Source: Sulfitobacter noctilucicola
Lineage (GTDB): Bacteria > Pseudomonadota > Alphaproteobacteria > Rhodobacterales > Rhodobacteraceae
Length of the DNA stretch: 64,000 bases
NCBI RefSeq assembly: GCF_000622385.1
Contig: NZ_JASD01000008.1
Span: 3,286,001 to 3,350,000, forward strand
Direction of reading: 5' to 3'
The position numbers and the translations under genes were made by a program. The notes beneath the pieces are model-generated. The model was not told the origin of the DNA and did no database searches. It saw nothing but the letters and a program-made list of their open reading frames with translations. Positions 46,120-58,977 of the stretch are shown here, one piece after another. Within the stretch, counting starts at the first letter, position 1. Each line of letters opens with the position of its first letter.

Positions 46120-46728
46120 ATGAGTGAGCAATTCCTCGATAGAGTTTACGGCGCGCGGGACGAAGGCGAAACTCGCGCGCTTTATGACAAGTGGGCGGCC
46201 AGCTATGAAACGGAAGTCTCGCAGAATGGTTATGCCACGCCGGGCCGCTGCGCCAAGGCGCTTGCTGACATAACAGCCGATCAGTCCGCACCCCTGCTTG
46301 ATTTTGGGTGCGGCACAGGTCTTTCGGGGCTGGCATTAAAACTCGCAGGCTTTGAAAACATCGACGGCGTTGATCTATCGCTTGAAATGCTGGCGCAGGC
46401 GCGGTCAAAAGGCGTCTACCGCGATCTTGAGCAAGTGACGGCTGGGTTCACCCCCGCGGCAGGTGTCTATTCCAATATCGCTGCAATCGGGGTGATCGGC
46501 TCTGGTGCTGCACCGGTCGATGCCCTGGACACTTTGATGAAGGCGCTGCCGTCAGGAGGCAGGCTGGTGTTTTCCTTCAACGACCACACTTTGGAAGATC
46601 CGGTCTTTGAAGCCCGTGTGTCGGAATGGACTGACTGCGGCGCCGCGCGCCTGCTCTTTCGGGAACGCGGCGATCACTTGCCCGGACGAGATATGAAATC
46701 CATCGTCTATATCCTTGAAAAAGCGTAA
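46120..46728 (+). CDS. Class I SAM-dependent methyltransferase
   Basis: A 202-residue methyltransferase. The N-terminus YGARDEGETRALYDKWAASYE is typical of the Williams-Beuren (WBSCR27)-like group. Motif I is LLDFGCGTGLSGLAL, followed by IDGVDLSLEMLAQA. Substrate unknown. It begins 9 bases after trmFO and its stop overlaps the gluQ start by one base, so it is probably in the same transcript as two tRNA-modification genes; a link to RNA methylation is inference only. Confidence 0.88.
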   Translation: MSEQFLDRVYGARDEGETRALYDKWAASYETEVSQNGYATPGRCAKALADITADQSAPLLDFGCGTGLSGLALKLAGFENIDGVDLSLEMLAQARSKGVYRDLEQVTAGFTPAAGVYSNIAAIGVIGSGAAPVDALDTLMKALPSGGRLVFSFNDHTLEDPVFEARVSEWTDCGAARLLFRERGDHLPGRDMKSIVYILEKA

Positions 46729-47573
46729 TGTTTCGCACGCGGTTTGCGCCATCTCCGACAGGTCCACTACATCTTGGCCACGCCTATTCCGCGCTGTTGG
46801 CCTATGATATGGCCGTGGCTGCTCATGGTGAGTTTCTGCTGCGCATCGAAGATATTGACCAAAGCCGATCCCGCCCTGCGTGGGAAACCCAAATTTATGA
46901 GGACTTGAAATGGCTTGGCCTTAGCTGGCCTGAACCGGTCATGCGCCAGTCGGAACGGTTGGAAGCCTACGCTGACGCATTGGATGATCTGTGGTCGCGT
47001 GGATTACTTTATGAGTGTACGTGCCGCCGCGCCGATATTGCAGCAGCGGCCGCTGCCCCGCAGGAAGGCGCGCCGATGTTTGGCCCTGACGGGATCGTCT
47101 ATCCGGGTACATGCCGGGACCAAGCAGCCAGAACCGGTCCACGCCCGAAGAATGCGGTATTGCGGCTCGATATGGCCCGCGCATTGGCCGACATGGCTGG
47201 ACTTTCATTTGACGAAACAGGTGTGAATCCCGCCCATGTGAACCTTTCCGCGCAGGAAATCCTGCGCAGCGTTGGCGATGTGGTTCTGGCGCGGCGTGAG
47301 ATGGGCACCTCGTATCACCTTTCCGTCGTGCTGGATGACGCTGCGCAAGGGATTACCCATGTGGTCAGGGGCGCCGACTTGTTTGAGGCAACGCAGATAC
47401 ACGTGGTGCTGCAATCACTGTTCCGTTTGCCGACACCAGTTTACCACCACCACCGACTTATCCGTGACGGGAATGGCAAACGGCTTGCGAAACGGGATGA
47501 CGCCCGCGCTATCGCGCTATACCGAAACGAAGGCAAAAGCGTTTCAGAAATTCGTTCCCTTACAACCGGTTGA
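46728..47573 (+). CDS. gluQ: Glutamyl-Q tRNA(Asp) synthetase
   Basis: A 281-residue truncated glutamyl-tRNA synthetase paralogue that attaches glutamate to queuosine-34 of tRNA(Asp). It lacks the anticodon-binding domain. The HIGH motif is HLGH (15-18) and the KMSKS-like motif is KRLAKRDDARA. Zn-binding residues lie in YECTCRRADI and YPGTCRD. It starts in overlap with the methyltransferase gene and converges on hisI. Confidence 0.95.
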   Translation: MFRTRFAPSPTGPLHLGHAYSALLAYDMAVAAHGEFLLRIEDIDQSRSRPAWETQIYEDLKWLGLSWPEPVMRQSERLEAYADALDDLWSRGLLYECTCRRADIAAAAAAPQEGAPMFGPDGIVYPGTCRDQAARTGPRPKNAVLRLDMARALADMAGLSFDETGVNPAHVNLSAQEILRSVGDVVLARREMGTSYHLSVVLDDAAQGITHVVRGADLFEATQIHVVLQSLFRLPTPVYHHHRLIRDGNGKRLAKRDDARAIALYRNEGKSVSEIRSLTTG

Positions 47574-47600
47574 GAGCCATATCTCAAGTTCTAAAGAAGA

Positions 47601-47957
47601 TTAGACAGGGCTGGAAATTTCGACTACATCGCCATCCCGCACAGCGCGGTAAAAGCAATTCGGCCTTCCTGTGTGGCAGGCTGGTCCTGTTTGATTGACC
47701 AGCACCAACAGGCAATCCTCATCGCAATCGAACCGCAGCTCTACCAGCTCTTGGACATTGCCGCTGGTCTCCCCCTTGATCCAGAAAGCGGCGCGCGACC
47801 TGCTCCAATAAGTTACCTTACCACTCGAAAGGGTTTGGGCGATGCTGTCCGCGTTCATCCACGCCAGCATAAGCACATCACCGCTTGTGGCGTCCTGGGC
47901 GATGGCGGGGATCAGCCCTGCCTCGTTAAAGCGAAGGGTGGTTGGGTCAAAAGCCAT
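47601..47957 (-). CDS. hisI: Phosphoribosyl-AMP cyclohydrolase
   Basis: A 118-residue HisI, opening the adenine ring in histidine synthesis. Motifs are [34 protein letters not shown], and the metal-binding [20 protein letters not shown]. The ATG at 47957 gives the usual MxFDPxxLRF start; an in-frame ATG at 47987 adds ten residues. No other his genes are adjacent. Divergent from the Fe-S scaffold gene by 78 bases. Confidence 0.95.
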   Translation of the reverse strand: MAFDPTTLRFNEAGLIPAIAQDATSGDVLMLAWMNADSIAQTLSSGKVTYWSRSRAAFWIKGETSGNVQELVELRFDCDEDCLLVLVNQTGPACHTGRPNCFYRAVRDGDVVEISSPV

Positions 47958-48035
47958 CGGCGCATCTTTCTCAATTAGTTTTTGCATCTGCGGATGTGGG
48001 GTTTATGTAAGGTAGATCGGTGAAAGGGAACAGCG

Positions 48036-48509
48036 ATGTCAGGCGATACGGATCTCATCAAACTTTATTCTGCGCGCATTCTGGCGCTCGCAGCCGAGAT
48101 CCCGCATCTGGGCAGGCTCGACCAACCGGATGCGACTGTGAAACGCCGCTCTCCTCTGTGCGGATCTGCCGTTACTGTCGATGTGTGCGTAAAAGACGGC
48201 AAGCTGGTTGATCTCGGTCAGGACGTCAAAGCCTGTGCATTGGGACAAGCGGCAGCGGCAGTGACCGGTGGCGCAGCTCTTGGGGCCACACTGGTGCAGA
48301 TCGAGAATGCCCGCGACCAACTGCGTGCGATGCTTAAATCCGGTGGCCCGGTGCCTGATGCACCTTTCGACGGTTTCGAAGTCCTGACCCCTGCTGTGGA
48401 ATACAAAAACCGCCATGCGTCCATCCTGCTGAGCATAGAAGCGATCGCAGAGGCGATGGCGCAGACCATGCAAGATGGCCTGCCTTCCGAAGCAAAAGAA
48501 CAGCCCTAA
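48036..48509 (+). CDS. Divergent IscU/NifU-type iron-sulphur scaffold protein
   Basis: A 157-residue protein of the IscU N-terminal family, with two of the three cluster-binding cysteines: SPLCGSAVTVDV (Cys42) and VKACALGQAAAAV (Cys69). The third position reads KNRHASILLS, with Ala where IscU has Cys (HCS). The aspartate after the first Cys is replaced by Ser (CGS instead of CGD). It therefore cannot form the standard three-Cys, one-Asp cluster site. Either an alternative scaffold or a carrier is possible. It neighbours hisI, not an isc or suf operon. Confidence 0.85.
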   Translation: MSGDTDLIKLYSARILALAAEIPHLGRLDQPDATVKRRSPLCGSAVTVDVCVKDGKLVDLGQDVKACALGQAAAAVTGGAALGATLVQIENARDQLRAMLKSGGPVPDAPFDGFEVLTPAVEYKNRHASILLSIEAIAEAMAQTMQDGLPSEAKEQP

Positions 48510-48532
48510 ACAACTCCAAGAACGTCGGATGC

Positions 48533-48567
48533 AAAAAAAACGCCGCACATCCAAAAGGATGGCGGCG
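48533..48567 (-). terminator. Intrinsic terminator for the small SOS gene transcript
   Basis: On the minus strand CGCCGCCATCC-TTTT-GGATGTGCGGCG forms a strong stem with one mismatch, followed by eight T (the A run at 48533-48540 on plus). It lies 140 bases beyond the stop of the 42-codon gene. On the plus strand no T run follows, so it does not end the scaffold gene efficiently. Confidence 0.9.
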
Positions 48568-48707
48568 CAAGGAAAGCGTTTCTCATGTGGGACCCGATCT
48601 ACACCTCTGAGGTAGAACCCCGAGCCAATCCAAGACAGGCAGTATCGGACGGCAGCATCAAAGTGGGACAGATGCGAAATGTAGCGGCATGAGAGCGCAG
48701 GCAGAAA

Positions 48708-48836
48708 TCAAACAAAAGCAGGCAGGTGCAAACCAACAACGAGCATCACTATCAGCGCTGCCGCACCGATGGCATCCTGCAACAATGTGTCCTGAGACCG
48801 TGTCGCGATGGATTTGAGTGTCTTGAACGTTGTCAT
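48708..48836 (-). CDS. 42-residue membrane protein behind a LexA box (candidate SOS-induced division inhibitor)
   Basis: A 42-codon gene: MTTFKTLKSIATRSQDTLLQ then DAIGAAALIVMLVVGLHLPA and FV. The N-terminal 20 residues are polar and basic; residues 23-41 form one hydrophobic helix. A strong GGAGG ribosome-binding site precedes the ATG. A LexA-type operator is 55 bases upstream (48891-48905), and recG-ligA lie upstream on the same strand. Its size, single helix and SOS control resemble Caulobacter SidA, an SOS-induced inner-membrane peptide that blocks division; the sequences do not show direct identity that I can see. Function is inferred from context only. Confidence 0.75.
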   Translation of the reverse strand: MTTFKTLKSIATRSQDTLLQDAIGAAALIVMLVVGLHLPAFV

Positions 48837-48890
48837 GTTAACCTCCGTCTTTGTTGCTTCTTTGTTCTCATTTTCTTCACGTCATGTAAA

Positions 48891-48905
48891 GAACTTTTTG
48901 AGAAC
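48891..48905 (-). promoter_or_regulatory. LexA (SOS) box
   Basis: On the minus strand the sequence GTTCTCAAAAAGTTC fits the alphaproteobacterial LexA operator GTTC-N7-GTTC exactly. It lies between the end of recG and the 42-codon gene, 55 bases before the latter. A neighbouring GTTC-N6-GTTC on the same strand (48902-48915) has the wrong spacing for LexA but adds a partial site. recG reads away to the left past this point, so the box can only control the small gene. Confidence 0.75.
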
Positions 48906-48933
48906 ATTTGCGAACAAAGTGAAATTCGGAATC

Positions 48934-53213
<4,280 letters not shown>

Positions 53214-53318
53214 CTAGCCGGATTTCAGACTAGACCAGTTCATGCCATAAACGCATTTGGATCAATCCATCGCCAAACTTATAAATACAATTATAAATCA
53301 GCTGCTCAGCAACCCTGC

Positions 53319-54026
53319 TCAGGCAGATGCAGCCATGGACATCACCGCAGGATCGGGATCACGCAGGACATAGCCACGGCCCCAGACAGTCTCGATGTAG
53401 TTCTCACCGCCGGTTGCCGTGCTCAGCTTCTTGCGAAGTTTACAAATAAAGACGTCGATGATTTTGAGTTCAGGCTCATCCATACCGCCGTAGAGGTGAT
53501 TAAGGAACATTTCCTTGGTCAAGGTTGTGCCCTTGCGCAAGCTGAGGAGTTCAAGCATCTGATATTCTTTGCCTGTTAGGTGAACTGCCTGATTTTCAAC
53601 GCTCACGGTCTTGGCATCCAGATTGACCGCGATCTGCCCTGTTTCGATGACAGATTGTGAGTGCCCTTTCGAGCGGCGAATGATCGCGTGAATACGGGCG
53701 ACCAGTTCCTCACGGTGGAAGGGTTTGGTCAGATAATCATCGGCACCGAAACCAAATCCCTTAATCTTATTCTCGGTGTCGTCAGAGCCGGAAAGGATCA
53801 GGATCGGTGTTTCAATCCGGCTGAGGCGCAGTTGGCGTAAAACTTCATGTCCGTTCATATCCGGCAGGTCGAGGTCCAGCAAAATCAGATCATAATCATA
53901 GAGTTTCGCCAGATCGATCCCCTCTTCGCCAAGGTCCGTTGCATAGACGTTCAGATTGGCATGTGTCAGCATCAATTCGATGCTGCGTGAGGTAGTGGGA
54001 TCATCTTCGACAAGCAGTACACGCAT
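53319..54026 (-). CDS. ctrA: Cell-cycle master regulator CtrA
   Basis: A 235-residue OmpR-type response regulator. The receiver domain has Asp51 in [13 protein letters not shown]. The winged-helix domain carries the CtrA recognition helix region [20 protein letters not shown], and [12 protein letters not shown], characteristic of CtrA. CtrA controls division, motility and gene transfer agents in Rhodobacteraceae, often non-essentially. The C-terminus ends VMSMAASA, reminiscent of the degradation tail of Caulobacter CtrA (ends AA-like). sciP lies upstream, and a CtrA-like half box sits in between. Confidence 0.97.
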   Translation of the reverse strand: MRVLLVEDDPTTSRSIELMLTHANLNVYATDLGEEGIDLAKLYDYDLILLDLDLPDMNGHEVLRQLRLSRIETPILILSGSDDTENKIKGFGFGADDYLTKPFHREELVARIHAIIRRSKGHSQSVIETGQIAVNLDAKTVSVENQAVHLTGKEYQMLELLSLRKGTTLTKEMFLNHLYGGMDEPELKIIDVFICKLRKKLSTATGGENYIETVWGRGYVLRDPDPAVMSMAASA

Positions 54027-54081
54027 TCAGTTTCTCCGATTGGACATCATCGCCGTTGGACTGGATCGTGAACAAAAAAGG

Positions 54082-54096
54082 TTAACCACCCGTTAC
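54082..54096. promoter_or_regulatory. CtrA-like box upstream of ctrA
   Basis: TTAA-CCACCCG-TTAC matches the CtrA consensus TTAA-N7-TTAA with one change. It lies 56 bases before the ctrA start, in the 97-base gap to sciP. Autoregulation of ctrA through such a site is known in Caulobacter. Binding by CtrA is inferred here. Confidence 0.45.
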
Positions 54097-54123
54097 CGTA
54101 AGTGGATTAAGTACACAAACAAC

Positions 54124-54402
54124 TTAAGGTTGTCTATACCTTTGCAGGGTTGTGGCCTTCAACGCAGCCTCTCCGTGCTCCGTTACTGCACGGACCCATT
54201 CAAGAAATTCCTCTTCACTGATCGCATACCGTTCAAGCGCCTCTGCCTGACTAATCAGGCCATATACCACCCCACGCACCACAGAGGCCTTGCGCGACGC
54301 GACCCAGCGCCGGGTGCTGGCCGGTGGCAGATCGGCCTGGCTCATCACGGTGCCGTCTGCCAGCGTGACCGATCGGGGGCCGTCAACTTTTTTCAGATAC
54401 AT
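54124..54402 (-). CDS. sciP: CtrA inhibitor SciP (DUF1153)
   Basis: A 92-residue DUF1153 protein: [20 protein letters not shown], then [18 protein letters not shown] and an HTH-like stretch [20 protein letters not shown]. It is homologous to Caulobacter SciP (93 residues), which binds CtrA-bound promoters and blocks RNA polymerase recruitment. The ATG at 54402 gives the family length; upstream codons in frame are not conserved. It lies 97 bases upstream of ctrA on the same strand and is divergent from mnmA. Confidence 0.92.
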   Translation of the reverse strand: MYLKKVDGPRSVTLADGTVMSQADLPPASTRRWVASRKASVVRGVVYGLISQAEALERYAISEEEFLEWVRAVTEHGEAALKATTLQRYRQP

Positions 54403-54527
54403 CAGACAACTTTCATCACTACGCAGGTGGCACATTTGCCTTTTCGCCCTTAACACCGCATGAAGCCGCCCCTTGTGAGTATCTAAGATTTTCCTATATT
54501 CGCAGCTATCACACCCCGGAGACCGTT

Positions 54528-55670
54528 ATGCCACTTGATCAGACCCCACCGCTGAATTCGCTTGGTTTTGCCAAAGCCCCAGCCGACACGCGCGTGGTTG
54601 TTGCCATGTCCGGCGGGGTGGACAGCTCCGTGGTGGCCGCGATGTTGGCCGAGGAAGGCTATGATGTGGTGGGGGTCACCCTCCAGCTTTATGATCATGG
54701 TGCCGCGCTGGCCAAAAAGGGTGCCTGTTGTGCCGGTATCGACATCCATGATGCGCGGCGGGTGGCTGAGGATATGGGATTTCCACACTATGTGCTGGAC
54801 TACGAGAATATCTTTCAGGACGCCGTGATCGACGAATTTGCCGATAGCTATCTGGGCGGTGCCACACCTGTGCCCTGCATCCGGTGTAACGAGCGAGTGA
54901 AGTTCAAAGACCTGCTGGAAACCGCCCGTGATCTTGAGGCCGATTGCATGGCGACCGGACATTACATCCAGCGCAAAATGGGCGAAAACGGACCAGAGTT
55001 GCACAGCGCTGCCGATGCAGGCCGGGACCAGAGCTATTTTCTGTTCTCGACGACGCACGAACAGCTAGATTACCTACGCTTCCCGCTAGGCCACCTGCCG
55101 TCAAAGGACGATACCCGTGCGCTGGCAGAAAAATACGGTCTGGGCGTCGCAATGAAGCCCGACAGTCAGGACATCTGCTTTGTGCCGAACGGGGATTACG
55201 CATCCGTCATCCGCAAGCTGCGGCCAGAGGCGGCCGATCCCGGCAATATCGTGGATACGGATGGCAACATCCTCGCGCAGCACGAGGGGATCATTCACTA
55301 CACCATTGGGCAACGTCGTGGGTTGGGTATCGGCGGACTTGCTGATCCGCTTTATGTTGTGCGTTTGGATGCGGACCGGAAAGAGGTTGTTGTCGGGCCC
55401 AAAGAGATGCTCGCTACACGGACCATTCCTGTGCGCGAAATCAATTGGCTTGGGGACGCGCCGATGACATCACGTCCCGAATGGCCGATTGCGGTGCGCG
55501 TGCGGTCCACACGCCCGCCCCGTGATGCAATTCTGCGGCCGTTGTCAGACACCACTGCAGAGGTCGAGCTTTTGACACCGGAGGAAGGTGTGTCACCCGG
55601 GCAGGCTTGTGTGTTTTATGATCCCGAGAGCACGCGCATATTTGGCGGCGGATGGATTCACAAAGGCTGA
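54528..55670 (+). CDS. mnmA: tRNA-specific 2-thiouridylase MnmA
   Basis: A 380-residue enzyme that thiolates U34 of tRNA(Glu/Gln/Lys). The PP-loop is [14 protein letters not shown]. The first catalytic Cys lies in [11 protein letters not shown] and the second in [10 protein letters not shown]. The C-terminal beta-barrel domains end in [11 protein letters not shown]. Divergent from sciP by 125 bases and convergent with lpxB by 10. Confidence 0.97.
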   Translation: MPLDQTPPLNSLGFAKAPADTRVVVAMSGGVDSSVVAAMLAEEGYDVVGVTLQLYDHGAALAKKGACCAGIDIHDARRVAEDMGFPHYVLDYENIFQDAVIDEFADSYLGGATPVPCIRCNERVKFKDLLETARDLEADCMATGHYIQRKMGENGPELHSAADAGRDQSYFLFSTTHEQLDYLRFPLGHLPSKDDTRALAEKYGLGVAMKPDSQDICFVPNGDYASVIRKLRPEAADPGNIVDTDGNILAQHEGIIHYTIGQRRGLGIGGLADPLYVVRLDADRKEVVVGPKEMLATRTIPVREINWLGDAPMTSRPEWPIAVRVRSTRPPRDAILRPLSDTTAEVELLTPEEGVSPGQACVFYDPESTRIFGGGWIHKG

Positions 55671-55680
55671 TCGTATCTTC

Positions 55681-56838
55681 CTATTGCGCCACGCCGTTCA
55701 GGACAGCCTCAGCAGCACGCAGGCCCGGCGGTGTGCCGCCCTGCCCCAGAAGCTCCATCGTGGTCGCCATCGCTGCAAGCTGTGCAGAGGGATCTTCCAG
55801 AACCTTTAACACCTCTGCAGCGATGGGTCCGGGCCTGCAGTTGGCACCGATAAATTCGGGCACCGCGCGTGTGTCAGAAACCAGATTAACCAGCGTGACT
55901 GTGTCGACCTTGACCATACGGCCGATGATCTGCCGGCTGATCCAGTTCATGTCATAGGCGATCACCATCGGAGTCCCGCTGGCGGCCAGTTCAAGCGACA
56001 CGGTGCCCGAGGCCGCCACCGCCACGTCTGCTGCCCTAAACGCGGCGCGTTTGTCCGCAAGCGGGTCAGCCGTATCAACATCAAGCGGATTAAGCACGAC
56101 TGGCGGCACCGACCAGTTCTGTACCAGCCTGCGGATCGTCCCGACGACAGGTGCCGCCGCCGGGATGACAACGCGCATGTCGGGGCGCGCTTGCGTCAAA
56201 CGCTCGACCACCTGCTGGAACACTGGACCCAAGCGTGTGACCTCACTTTGCCGCGATCCCGGCAGGACCAGCAGCAACGGGGCGTCACCGATCTGGTGCG
56301 TTTCCCGAAACGCTTGTCCCTGTGCATGGGTGGCGACGGGTTCAGCCACCACCGGATGGCCCACAAAATCACACCGCATACCCGCCGCTTCCATATAGGG
56401 CGGCTCGAACGGCAAAAGGGCCAGTACCTGATCCACATAACGGGACATTTTCTCGGCCCGACCGGACCGCCACGCCCAGACGGTAGGTGCCACGTAATGC
56501 ACACAACGCACAGAGCTGCGTTCTTTGACCTTTCGCGCCACACGCAACGAAAAATCGGGGCTATCGATGGTGATCAATACATCGGGTGTCATATCAACGA
56601 CAGCCGCTGCTGTCTGGTTGATGCGGGCCATCAAGGCGCGATACTTGGGCAGGATTTCGGCCAGTCCCATCACAGACAATTCGGACATGTCGAAACGGCT
56701 TTGCAGCCCCTCCGCTGTCATCAAAGGGCCACCGATACCTTGAAAAACCACATCGGACCGGAGCTGGCGCAGACCTGCCATCAAGGCACCACCAAGTTTG
56801 TCGCCCGAAGGCTCCCCCGCGAGGATGAAGACCTTCAC
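55681..56838 (-). CDS. lpxB: Lipid-A-disaccharide synthase
   Basis: A 385-residue GT-B glycosyltransferase that joins lipid X and UDP-2,3-diacylglucosamine. The N-terminus VKVFILAGEPSGDKLGGALM is diagnostic, as is AVSGTVSLELAASGTPMVIAY late on. The start is a GTG (56838) overlapping the lpxI stop; the frame extends eight codons further into lpxI without family similarity. Last gene of the envelope operon in this window. Confidence 0.95.
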   Translation of the reverse strand: MKVFILAGEPSGDKLGGALMAGLRQLRSDVVFQGIGGPLMTAEGLQSRFDMSELSVMGLAEILPKYRALMARINQTAAAVVDMTPDVLITIDSPDFSLRVARKVKERSSVRCVHYVAPTVWAWRSGRAEKMSRYVDQVLALLPFEPPYMEAAGMRCDFVGHPVVAEPVATHAQGQAFRETHQIGDAPLLLVLPGSRQSEVTRLGPVFQQVVERLTQARPDMRVVIPAAAPVVGTIRRLVQNWSVPPVVLNPLDVDTADPLADKRAAFRAADVAVAASGTVSLELAASGTPMVIAYDMNWISRQIIGRMVKVDTVTLVNLVSDTRAVPEFIGANCRPGPIAAEVLKVLEDPSAQLAAMATTMELLGQGGTPPGLRAAEAVLNGVAQ

Positions 56839-57635
56839 GTGGTCCCCCCGCTCCGCGCCCAAAGCACCAGTCCGAAGTCATCGGCAAGTTTCGCGCAGCG
56901 TTCGGGATCAAGAACAATCACGTCGCCAGCATCCACGATCACACCGGCAAGACCGGCAGCATGGGCAGCTTCGATAGTTGCGGGACCAATGGTCGGCATG
57001 TCAATTTCCCTGATCTGGCCGATCTTTGGTCCCTTGCATAGAATTGCACGCATTTCGCCAGCCTTGGCCGGTAGCGTTCTCAGCAAGTGGTCGGTACCGC
57101 CAAAGCTCTCAACGCCCAGAACCTGCTCCGCACCGATGACACAGGCCTGCCCGATGTCGAGCGGTGCCATGCCTGCCAGCACAGCCTCACCACGTGCGGC
57201 GTCGCGGCGCATCTGGGCATCAGGCCAAGCTGCGGAAAGCACGCCCTGCTCTGCAACCAGATCAGGCAGCAGTGTGTCTGCGCCCACGACCTCAAAGCCG
57301 GTTTGCTCGAATATCTCTTTGAGAACCTGTAGTGCGCCATTGTCGCCTGCTGCCAGAGCCTTCTGGAACAGTGGCACGAGCGGCATCGTTTCGGCATCCA
57401 GCTTGGCCGGGTCGAGTTTAGGGCGGTCAATCGCGCCACAGAAACAAACGTGCGTGACGCCCTTCTCACCTAAAGCCACCAACAGCGTGCCCAATGTCTC
57501 AAGCCGGAAGGTAAGGTCGGTCTCCAGATGCTCTGGCGGCACGCCTTCATAGGCGCAGATCAGTGGCGGCGTTTCCTGCGCATTTGCCACCTGCACCGGC
57601 AGGTTGCCGCGACCGGTGATCAGCGCCAGCGTCAT
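56835..57635 (-). CDS. lpxI: UDP-2,3-diacylglucosamine pyrophosphatase LpxI
   Basis: A 266-residue LpxI (former DUF1009), which cleaves UDP-2,3-diacylglucosamine to lipid X. Alphaproteobacteria use it in place of LpxH. The blocks LALITGRGNLPVQVANAQ, FCGAIDRPKLDP and LPAKAGEMRAILCKGPKIGQ are typical. It overlaps lpxA and lpxB by four bases at each end. Confidence 0.95.
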   Translation of the reverse strand: MTLALITGRGNLPVQVANAQETPPLICAYEGVPPEHLETDLTFRLETLGTLLVALGEKGVTHVCFCGAIDRPKLDPAKLDAETMPLVPLFQKALAAGDNGALQVLKEIFEQTGFEVVGADTLLPDLVAEQGVLSAAWPDAQMRRDAARGEAVLAGMAPLDIGQACVIGAEQVLGVESFGGTDHLLRTLPAKAGEMRAILCKGPKIGQIREIDMPTIGPATIEAAHAAGLAGVIVDAGDVIVLDPERCAKLADDFGLVLWARSGGTT

Positions 57636-58414
57636 TTCGGTGTCAAGAAGTGGCGGCCGGTGTCGGCCATGACAAAATCGACGATTTCGCGCACATAGGG
57701 GCTTTCTGTTTCGTCGCCCAACCGTTGTGCACGGTCATGGAAAGTCCCTTCGCCCTGCGCCAGCATTTGAAACGCCGCTCTGAGGGCAGTGATATCGCTG
57801 CGCGCGACACCGCGGCGTTTGAGCCCCACAAGGTTAAGTCCGTCCAGATCGCCACGTGGGCCCTGTACCAGACCGTAAGGAATGACATCGTTCGTCACCA
57901 TGGTGACGGCACCGATGATCGCCCCTTTGCCAACACGAACAAACTGGTGAATGCCCGAAAGTCCGCCAATAATCACGTCGTCTTCGATGATGCAGTGACC
58001 TGCAACAGCGACGGAATTGACCACGATGACCCGATCACCGAGGATCGCGTCATGGGCAATGTGGCATCCGGCCATGAACAAGCCGTCATCACCCACCTTG
58101 GTCAGGCCGCCACCACCTTCGGTACCGCAGTTCATTGTCACATGCTCGCGAATGCGGTTGCGCTTGCCGATCTCAAGGCGGCTCGCCTCGCCTTTAAACT
58201 TCAGATCCTGCGGAATCTCTCCGATGACGGCGAAAGGAAAGATCGCGGTTTCTTCACCGACATCCGTGATGCCGGTCACAACGACATGGCTTTTCAGCTC
58301 GACATGCGCGCGCAGGACGACATCTTTGCCTACCAGACAAAACGGCCCGACCTTTGCGGTCGGGTCGATACGGGCACCCTCTTCAATGACCGCAGAGGGG
58401 TGAATATTGCTCAT
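57632..58414 (-). CDS. lpxA: UDP-N-acetylglucosamine acyltransferase LpxA
   Basis: A 260-residue left-handed parallel beta-helix acyltransferase. It shows hexapeptide repeats from the first line on ([20 protein letters not shown]), and the catalytic His in [15 protein letters not shown]. The late helical extension '[20 protein letters not shown]' is also typical. It adds 3-hydroxyacyl chains to UDP-GlcNAc, the first step of lipid A synthesis. Overlaps fabZ and lpxI (ATGA). Confidence 0.97.
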   Translation of the reverse strand: MSNIHPSAVIEEGARIDPTAKVGPFCLVGKDVVLRAHVELKSHVVVTGITDVGEETAIFPFAVIGEIPQDLKFKGEASRLEIGKRNRIREHVTMNCGTEGGGGLTKVGDDGLFMAGCHIAHDAILGDRVIVVNSVAVAGHCIIEDDVIIGGLSGIHQFVRVGKGAIIGAVTMVTNDVIPYGLVQGPRGDLDGLNLVGLKRRGVARSDITALRAAFQMLAQGEGTFHDRAQRLGDETESPYVREIVDFVMADTGRHFLTPK

Positions 58415-58884
58415 TTAGGAAGGTCCAGCATCGCCATAAATTCGGCTTCGGCCGCCATTTCGCCGTCAACAGTCGCAACACCGGAAAAGCGCCATACCTT
58501 GCCGCCCGCTTTGCCGCGTACCGTCTTGAGGTCCATCCGCAGAACGTCGCCCGGCACGACCTTACGGCGGAACTTGCAGTTATCGATGGACATGAAATAG
58601 ATCAGCATTTCCTTGTCCATCTGGTCGAGCGCAACACCGATCATGACACCGGCTGTCTGCGCCATCGCTTCAACGATTGTGACGCCCGGCATGATCGGGG
58701 TGCCCGGAAAATGGCCCTGAAAATGAGGCTCGTTCATCGTGACGTTCTTGTAACCGACCGCCGATTCAGTGCCGGAGATTTCTTCTACCTTATCGACCAG
58801 CAAAAACGGGTAGCGATGCGGCAGGATGCGCTGGATCATCTGAATGTCGGCGCGTTTCAATTCGGAAGAGGCGTCTTGGCTCAT
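58411..58884 (-). CDS. fabZ: 3-hydroxyacyl-[acyl-carrier-protein] dehydratase FabZ
   Basis: A 157-residue hot-dog dehydratase. The catalytic motif is [18 protein letters not shown] (His/Glu pair), and the opening [20 protein letters not shown] is a family marker. The ATG at 58884 has AAAGGA upstream; the frame extends 24 codons upstream without similarity. Directly follows skp, with no lpxD between them, unlike the enteric order. Confidence 0.97.
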   Translation of the reverse strand: MSQDASSELKRADIQMIQRILPHRYPFLLVDKVEEISGTESAVGYKNVTMNEPHFQGHFPGTPIMPGVTIVEAMAQTAGVMIGVALDQMDKEMLIYFMSIDNCKFRRKVVPGDVLRMDLKTVRGKAGGKVWRFSGVATVDGEMAAEAEFMAMLDLPK

Positions 58885-58977
58885 GCGGTGTCCTTTAGAT
58901 TGCAAGGCGTGCAACACGGCTATCAATTCCACGCAAACGGGGCAAGCGGTGTGCACGGTGCCTGTGCGCGTTTCAGT

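Noticed and set aside
48902..48915. A second LexA box next to the exact one
   Set aside because: The half-sites are six bases apart instead of seven, outside the consensus; kept only as a partial site.
56191..58600. Two long plus-strand frames opposite lpxB, lpxI and lpxA (453 and 316 codons)
   Set aside because: Opposite to tightly overlapping envelope genes with clear motifs; no protein features.
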